DNA from: Rhodanobacteraceae bacterium
GTDB lineage: Bacteria; Pseudomonadota; Gammaproteobacteria; Xanthomonadales; Rhodanobacteraceae
Length of the DNA stretch: 17,751 bases
NCBI GenBank assembly: GCA_025924775.1
Contig: JAICHS010000017.1
Location: forward strand, 1-17,751
Direction: 5' to 3'
This document shows, piece by piece, positions 14,157-17,751 of this stretch (position 1 is the stretch's first letter; the number at the start of each line of letters is the position of its first letter). Under the pieces are notes generated by a model, which ran no database searches, had not been told where the DNA came from, and was given only the letters and a program-made list of their open reading frames with translations. The translations under genes were made by a program, and so were the position numbers.

Positions 14157-15196
14157 TCCGACGTACCCGGCACGGGCGCCGCGGCATCGATGATGCCGGC
14201 GCCGCGCAACCGCGGCCAGATACGCGCAGGCAGCCGCTGGCTGCTGCGCGCCAGCGCGCTCTCCACTTCCTCCACATTACGCATGCCCGCGACCACCGCG
14301 CACACCGCGGGATGCGCGGCGGGAAACTGCAGCGCGACCGCGCCCACGTCCACGCGCTCCTCGGCGCAGGCTTGATAGATGGTACGCGCGCGTCCGAGCG
14401 TGTCGGGCCCGGCCGGCGCATAGTCGTAGGTGGCGCCGGGTCCGTGCGGATCGCCCAGCAGCCCCGAGTTGTACGGTCCCGCGACGATGACCTTCACCCC
14501 GCGACGCTGCGCTTCGTCCAGCAGCGGCAACGCACGCGCCTGCTCGAACAGCGTGTAGCGACCCGCCAGCATGATGCAATCAAGGTCACAGCGTGGCAGC
14601 AACTCGCGACACACCTCGACCTCGTTGACGCCGATACCGATCGCGCCGACCACGCCCTGGTCGCGCAGCTCCGCCATCGCGGGCAACGCCGCGTCCAGCG
14701 CCTGACGCAGCAGCACGGGGTGCTGCTCGCCGTGGGTCAGGCGACCAACGTCGTGCAGGAACAGGATGTCCACACGCTCCAGCCCCAGCCGTTCGAGGCT
14801 GGCTTCGACGCAACGCAGCACGCCGTCACGGCTGTAGTCGAACACCGCGCGGCTGCCGTGCACCGCAAAACCGTTGGTGATCGCACCGCCCTGCGCAGGA
14901 TCGGCTTCGATGCGCCGGCCGACCTTGGTCGAAACCTGGAATTCGCCGCGCGGCCAATCTGACAGCACCCGCCCGAGCCGGCGCTCGGCCAGGCCGTGGC
15001 CGTAGTACGGTGCGCTGTCGAAATAGCGGATGCCGAGCCGCAGCGCCCGTTCCAGCGCGTCATGCGCCGCGTCGTCGCCGACTTCCGCATACAGGTTGCC
15101 GATCGGGGCGGTACCGAAACCGAGCCCCGCGACCCGCACGCGCCCGGCCCCGACGGACGCGGCGCCGGATCGGCCGCAAGCCGCGTCAACCGCCAT
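14153..15196 (-). CDS. Aldo/keto reductase, probable L-fucose dehydrogenase (D-threo-aldose 1-dehydrogenase)
   Basis: The 347-residue cytoplasmic enzyme has the AKR barrel with all four catalytic residues: D60 and Y65 (YFDSAPYYGHG), K91 (VSTKVGR) and H148 (LFLHDVGR). GLGFGTAPIGNLY (24-36) is the typical start of the D-threo-aldose/L-fucose dehydrogenase group. It would oxidise L-fucose to L-fucono-1,5-lactone, the substrate of the lactonase at 1658-2503. The ATG at 15196-15194 has GGGAT about 8 bases upstream. A TTG at 15220 would add eight residues but lacks a ribosome site. Its stop overlaps the SDR start, so it heads the four-gene operon, preceded by a TATAAT box. Pyridoxal or D-arabinose dehydrogenases are relatives, but gene context strongly favours L-fucose. 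Confidence 0.88.
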   Translation of the reverse strand: MAVDAACGRSGAASVGAGRVRVAGLGFGTAPIGNLYAEVGDDAAHDALERALRLGIRYFDSAPYYGHGLAERRLGRVLSDWPRGEFQVSTKVGRRIEADPAQGGAITNGFAVHGSRAVFDYSRDGVLRCVEASLERLGLERVDILFLHDVGRLTHGEQHPVLLRQALDAALPAMAELRDQGVVGAIGIGVNEVEVCRELLPRCDLDCIMLAGRYTLFEQARALPLLDEAQRRGVKVIVAGPYNSGLLGDPHGPGATYDYAPAGPDTLGRARTIYQACAEERVDVGAVALQFPAAHPAVCAVVAGMRNVEEVESALARSSQRLPARIWPRLRGAGIIDAAAPVPGTSE

Positions 15197-15248
15197 GGCG
15201 GCGATCCCGGGCTGCGGCAACGGTCACGGGCGCATGTTTCATGGGCGG

Positions 15249-15277
15249 ATTATAGCTCCATATACGCAACGTACACG
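15249..15277 (-). promoter_or_regulatory. Putative promoter of the L-fucose catabolic operon
   Basis: On the minus strand a perfect TATAAT (15254-15249) lies 52 bases before the reductase ATG, predicting a start near 15242. No good -35 is visible 16-18 bases upstream (CGTGTA at 17), so an activator or an extended contact may be needed. The 140-base gap 15197-15336 also has to hold the promoter of the divergent glycosylasparaginase gene. For that I see only a weak pair, TTCATG - 17 bases - TATACG, on the plus strand. Confidence 0.45.
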
Positions 15278-15336
15278 TGCCACCCTTCACGCGAGCTGGC
15301 ATCATCCGCGCAACCAACCGCACCCCGGACGTCCCC

Positions 15337-16365
15337 ATGAACGATCGCCGCCGCTTCCTGAAAAGCGCCGCACTCGGCACCGCCGCCGCGGCGCTGTCGC
15401 CGTTGGCCGAAGCGGCCCGCCCGGTTGCGAAGACCAGGGCGCCGGCGGGTGTCGTCCGCGTCGTCTCGACCTGGGATTTCGGCATCGCGGCCAACCAGGC
15501 GGCATGGGCAATCCTGTCCCAGGACGGCCATTCGCTGGACGCCGTGGAAGCCGGCGCGCGCGTACCCGAAGCCGACATCCGCAACCACAGCGTCGGCCTG
15601 GGCGGTTACCCCGACCGCGACGGGCACGTCACACTGGATGCCAGCATCATGGACAGCGATGCCAACTGCGGCGGCGTCGCGTGCCTCGAGGACATCGAGC
15701 ACGCAGTGTCGGTGGCGCGACTGGTGATGGAAAAGACGCCGCACGTGCTGCTGGTCGGCGACGGCGCCCGGCAATTCGCCCTGAGCCAGGGGTTCAAGCA
15801 ACGGAACCTGCTGACGCCGGCCGCGGACAAGGCGTGGCACGAATGGCTGAAGACTTCGCACTACCAGCCGGAAATCAACAGCGAAGTGCGCGACTACGGC
15901 GCGGGTGTGCCGATCGACAAGGACAACCACGACACCATCGGCATCCTTGCACTGGACGCGCACGGCAAGCTGGCCGGCGCCTGCACCACCAGCGGTGCGG
16001 CGTGGAAGCTGCACGGCCGCGTGGGCGATTCGCCGATCATCGGCGCGGGCCTGTACGTGGATGGCGAAATCGGCGCGGCGACCTCCACCGGCATGGGCGA
16101 GGAAGTGATCCGCAACGCCGGCTCGTTCCTGGTGGTGGAGTTGATGCGCCAGGGGCGCAGCCCCACCGAAGCCTGCAAGGAAGCCGTGCTGCGCGTGCTG
16201 CACAAACACCCGTCGACCGCATGCAAGACTCAGGTTGCGTTCCTGGCCATGAACAAGGCCGGCGAGGCCGGTGGCTACGCGATCCAGCGCGGTTTCAGCT
16301 ACGCGGTGTGCGATGCGAAAAACCAGAGCGCGCTGATTCCTTCCGCCAGCGTCTTTCCCGCGTGA
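15337..16365 (+). CDS. Glycosylasparaginase, N4-(beta-N-acetylglucosaminyl)-L-asparaginase (Ntn hydrolase)
   Basis: The 342-residue precursor starts MNDRRRFLKSAALGTAAAAL, a clear twin-arginine signal, so it is exported folded to the periplasm. VVSTWDFGIAANQAAW (42-57) matches the family's conserved Trp region. NHDTIGILALD (197-207) contains the self-cleavage site Asp199-Thr200; Thr200 becomes the N-terminal nucleophile of the beta chain. GRVGDSPIIGAGLYVDGEIG and AATSTGMGE form the rest of the active site. The enzyme hydrolyses the bond between Asn and the innermost GlcNAc of N-glycans, and known members need core fucose removed first. This explains its place beside fucosidases. The ATG at 15337 was chosen over an upstream in-frame ATG at 15277 because it starts the Tat signal. 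Its stop overlaps the cutC start (GTGA). Confidence 0.93.
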   Translation: MNDRRRFLKSAALGTAAAALSPLAEAARPVAKTRAPAGVVRVVSTWDFGIAANQAAWAILSQDGHSLDAVEAGARVPEADIRNHSVGLGGYPDRDGHVTLDASIMDSDANCGGVACLEDIEHAVSVARLVMEKTPHVLLVGDGARQFALSQGFKQRNLLTPAADKAWHEWLKTSHYQPEINSEVRDYGAGVPIDKDNHDTIGILALDAHGKLAGACTTSGAAWKLHGRVGDSPIIGAGLYVDGEIGAATSTGMGEEVIRNAGSFLVVELMRQGRSPTEACKEAVLRVLHKHPSTACKTQVAFLAMNKAGEAGGYAIQRGFSYAVCDAKNQSALIPSASVFPA

Positions 16366-17102
16366 ACGCACCGATCCTTGAAGTTGCCGCCAATTCGGTC
16401 GCCTCGGCGCTGGCCGCCGAAGCCGGTGGCGCCGCGCGCGTCGAGTTGTGCAGCGCGCTGGAAGTCGGCGGGCTCACGCCTTCGCACGCCGCGATCGCGA
16501 TCGCGGTGGCGCGCCTGCACATTCCGGTGCACGTGCTGATCCGACCGCGGGCCGGCGACTTCGTGTTCGACGACCTCGAGTGCGAGATGATGCGGCGCGA
16601 CATCGGGACCTGCCGGGCGCTCGGTTGTGCGGGCGTGGCGCTGGGCGTGTTGACGACCGCAGGCGAGGTGGATGTGCCGCATTGCCGCGACTTGCTGGAG
16701 GCCGCGCGTGGGTTGTCGGTGACCTTCCATCGCGCGTTCGACTTCACACGCGACCCGGGGCGTGCATTGGAAGACGTCATCGCGCTGGGCTGCGACCGAG
16801 CGCTGACTTCGGGCCAGGCGGCCGACGCCCTCGCCGGCGCGCCGCTGATCCGCGAGCTGATCGAACAGGCGCGCGACCGCATCACGGTCATGCCGGGTGG
16901 CAGCATCGACGCCGCCAACATCGCGACGATCGCGCAAGCGACCGGCGCGCGTGAATTCCACGGGTCGGCGAAGGTGCGCGTCGCCGATCGCATGCACCAC
17001 GCCGGCATCGGCGGCATGGGCGGCGGCAATTGGCAAACCGACGCGGCCGAAGTGCGCGCCCGCGTCCAGGCCCTGCGCGACTGCGAACCGGGGGCACCAT
17101 GA
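16362..17102 (+). CDS. cutC: CutC family protein (TIM barrel)
   Basis: The 246-residue cytoplasmic protein matches CutC throughout: RVELCSALEVGGLTPS (26-41), IPVHVLIRPRAGDFVF (54-69), VTFHRAFDFTRDP (120-132), LTSGQAADALAG (148-159), MPGGSI (177-182) and FHGSAK (199-204). The start is GTG at 16362, overlapping the glycosylasparaginase stop by four bases (GTGA); the next gene starts in an ATGA overlap at the end. CutC was named for copper tolerance in E. coli, but its link to copper has been questioned. The conserved Arg, His and Glu residues pointing to the barrel mouth look like an enzyme pocket. Three-gene translational coupling suggests a role in the same process as the asparaginase. The family is certain; the function is not known. 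Confidence 0.92.
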   Translation: MNAPILEVAANSVASALAAEAGGAARVELCSALEVGGLTPSHAAIAIAVARLHIPVHVLIRPRAGDFVFDDLECEMMRRDIGTCRALGCAGVALGVLTTAGEVDVPHCRDLLEAARGLSVTFHRAFDFTRDPGRALEDVIALGCDRALTSGQAADALAGAPLIRELIEQARDRITVMPGGSIDAANIATIAQATGAREFHGSAKVRVADRMHHAGIGGMGGGNWQTDAAEVRARVQALRDCEPGAP

Positions 17103-17751
17103 TCACGACCACGCCCGCGGCGTTCCTGGCCGCCCTGGCGGCGTTGCCGCCGCTGCGCGAACCGCGCACGACCGCGCGCGCAGCATTTCTGGTCGCGCCC
17201 GCCGCCAACGAACTGGCCACGGAATCCGCGCGCGACAACCGCTACATGCGGATGAACGCGGGGTTCGACGCGCAACGCGCCCTCGTCCAGCACGCGGCGT
17301 TGGCGCAAGCGCTGCGGGCGGACGTTCCCGTCATCACGTTTCCGGGCGACCCCGCGACCCCCGACGCGATGTTTCCCAACAACGTGTTCGCAACCGCCCC
17401 GGGACGCTTGATCGTCGCGCGCATGCGGCACACCGTGCGCCAACGTGAAGCCGCGCGCGCCGACATCCGCGCGTTCTTTCGCGACGTGCTGGGCTACACC
17501 GAAACCGATCTGTCCGACGGCACCCACGGCATCGCGGAACTGACCGGCTCGCTGGTGATCGACCACGCGCGCGGCGTCGGCTACTGCGGCCTGTCCGAGC
17601 GCTGCGACATGGCCGGCGCGCGCGCGCTGCACGAGGCGTTCGGATTGCGACTGACGTTCTGTTTTGAACTCGCGCAAGGCGAATACCACACCAACGTGGT
17701 GATGGCGGCCCTCGCCGGGCGCGCGGTGATCCTGGCGCCCGACGGTTTCGC
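17099..17751 (+). CDS. Arginine deiminase/amidinotransferase-like hydrolase, CtlX-like (N-terminal part, runs off the right edge)
   Basis: 217 codons are present before the window ends. The sequence fits the guanidino-group-modifying superfamily (DDAH, arginine deiminase, CtlX). MFPNNVFAT (91-99) is the family's FPNN motif. IAELTGSLVIDHARGVGYCGLS (145-166) matches the typical E-GTGS-V-D strand, with E147 a likely catalytic residue. GEYHTNVVMA (194-203) has the catalytic His197. The C-terminal part with the nucleophilic Cys lies outside. Family members hydrolyse arginine, methylarginines, citrulline or related compounds. The ATG at 17099 overlaps the cutC stop (ATGA), so it is in the same operon as glycosylasparaginase and cutC. 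How an arginine- or citrulline-type hydrolase fits glycopeptide use is unclear; it may process the peptide part. Confidence 0.8.
   Translation, partial: MITTTPAAFLAALAALPPLREPRTTARAAFLVAPAANELATESARDNRYMRMNAGFDAQRALVQHAALAQALRADVPVITFPGDPATPDAMFPNNVFATAPGRLIVARMRHTVRQREAARADIRAFFRDVLGYTETDLSDGTHGIAELTGSLVIDHARGVGYCGLSERCDMAGARALHEAFGLRLTFCFELAQGEYHTNVVMAALAGRAVILAPDGF

Noticed and set aside
15030..16361. A 444-codon upstream extension of the CutC frame
   Set aside because: It overlaps the glycosylasparaginase gene in another frame and has low-complexity Arg/Pro-rich sequence; CutC homology begins exactly after the GTG at 16362.
1..17751. Mobile elements, tRNA genes, CRISPR arrays or phage genes
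   Set aside because: No transposase or integrase motif, tandem spaced repeat, attachment-site repeat or tRNA-like cloverleaf was seen on either strand.

Overview
This GC-rich window encodes a compact system for harvesting and breaking down fucosylated, probably N-linked glycans. Its genes are a TonB-dependent receptor, exported glycosidases, a FucP-type symporter and what looks like every step of the non-phosphorylative L-fucose pathway described in Xanthomonas campestris. The gene content, the TonB receptor and the FucP/fuconate dehydratase/FAH-hydrolase set suggest a gammaproteobacterium of the Xanthomonadales (Xanthomonadaceae or Rhodanobacteraceae). That assignment is inferred from gene style, not from a marker gene.

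Left arm, minus strand, bases 1-9351. In transcription order it holds an IclR regulator, two tandem GH29 alpha-L-fucosidases, a TonB-dependent receptor with its own probable promoter, an L-fuconolactonase-type amidohydrolase, a GH33 exo-sialidase, and the N-terminus of a GH20 beta-hexosaminidase that runs off the left edge. Spacing is tight except at 5543-5704, upstream of the receptor. That gap carries a perfect 12-bp palindrome of LacI-operator type.

Centre, bases 9352-11242. A divergent promoter region separates iclR from a plus-strand pair, fucP and a RhaM-family sugar mutarotase. The pair ends at a long GAAA-loop hairpin that it shares with the convergent operon to its right.

Right-centre, minus strand, 11243-15196. 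This is a four-gene catabolic operon in the order aldo/keto reductase (L-fucose dehydrogenase), SDR (2-keto-3-deoxy-L-fuconate dehydrogenase), FAH-family hydrolase, L-fuconate dehydratase. With the lactonase in the left arm it gives L-fucose -> fuconolactone -> L-fuconate -> 2-keto-3-deoxyfuconate -> 2,4-diketo-3-deoxyfuconate -> pyruvate + L-lactate.

Right end, plus strand, 15337-17751. A Tat-exported glycosylasparaginase, cutC and a truncated arginine deiminase/amidinotransferase-like (CtlX-like) gene overlap start-to-stop (GTGA, ATGA), so they form one translationally coupled operon. Glycosylasparaginase cuts the GlcNAc-Asn bond once core fucose is gone. This ties the operon to the fucosidases and points to Asn-linked glycopeptides as the target. 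No RNA genes, CRISPR arrays, insertion sequences or integrases were seen, and no gene-free stretch exceeds about 160 bases.
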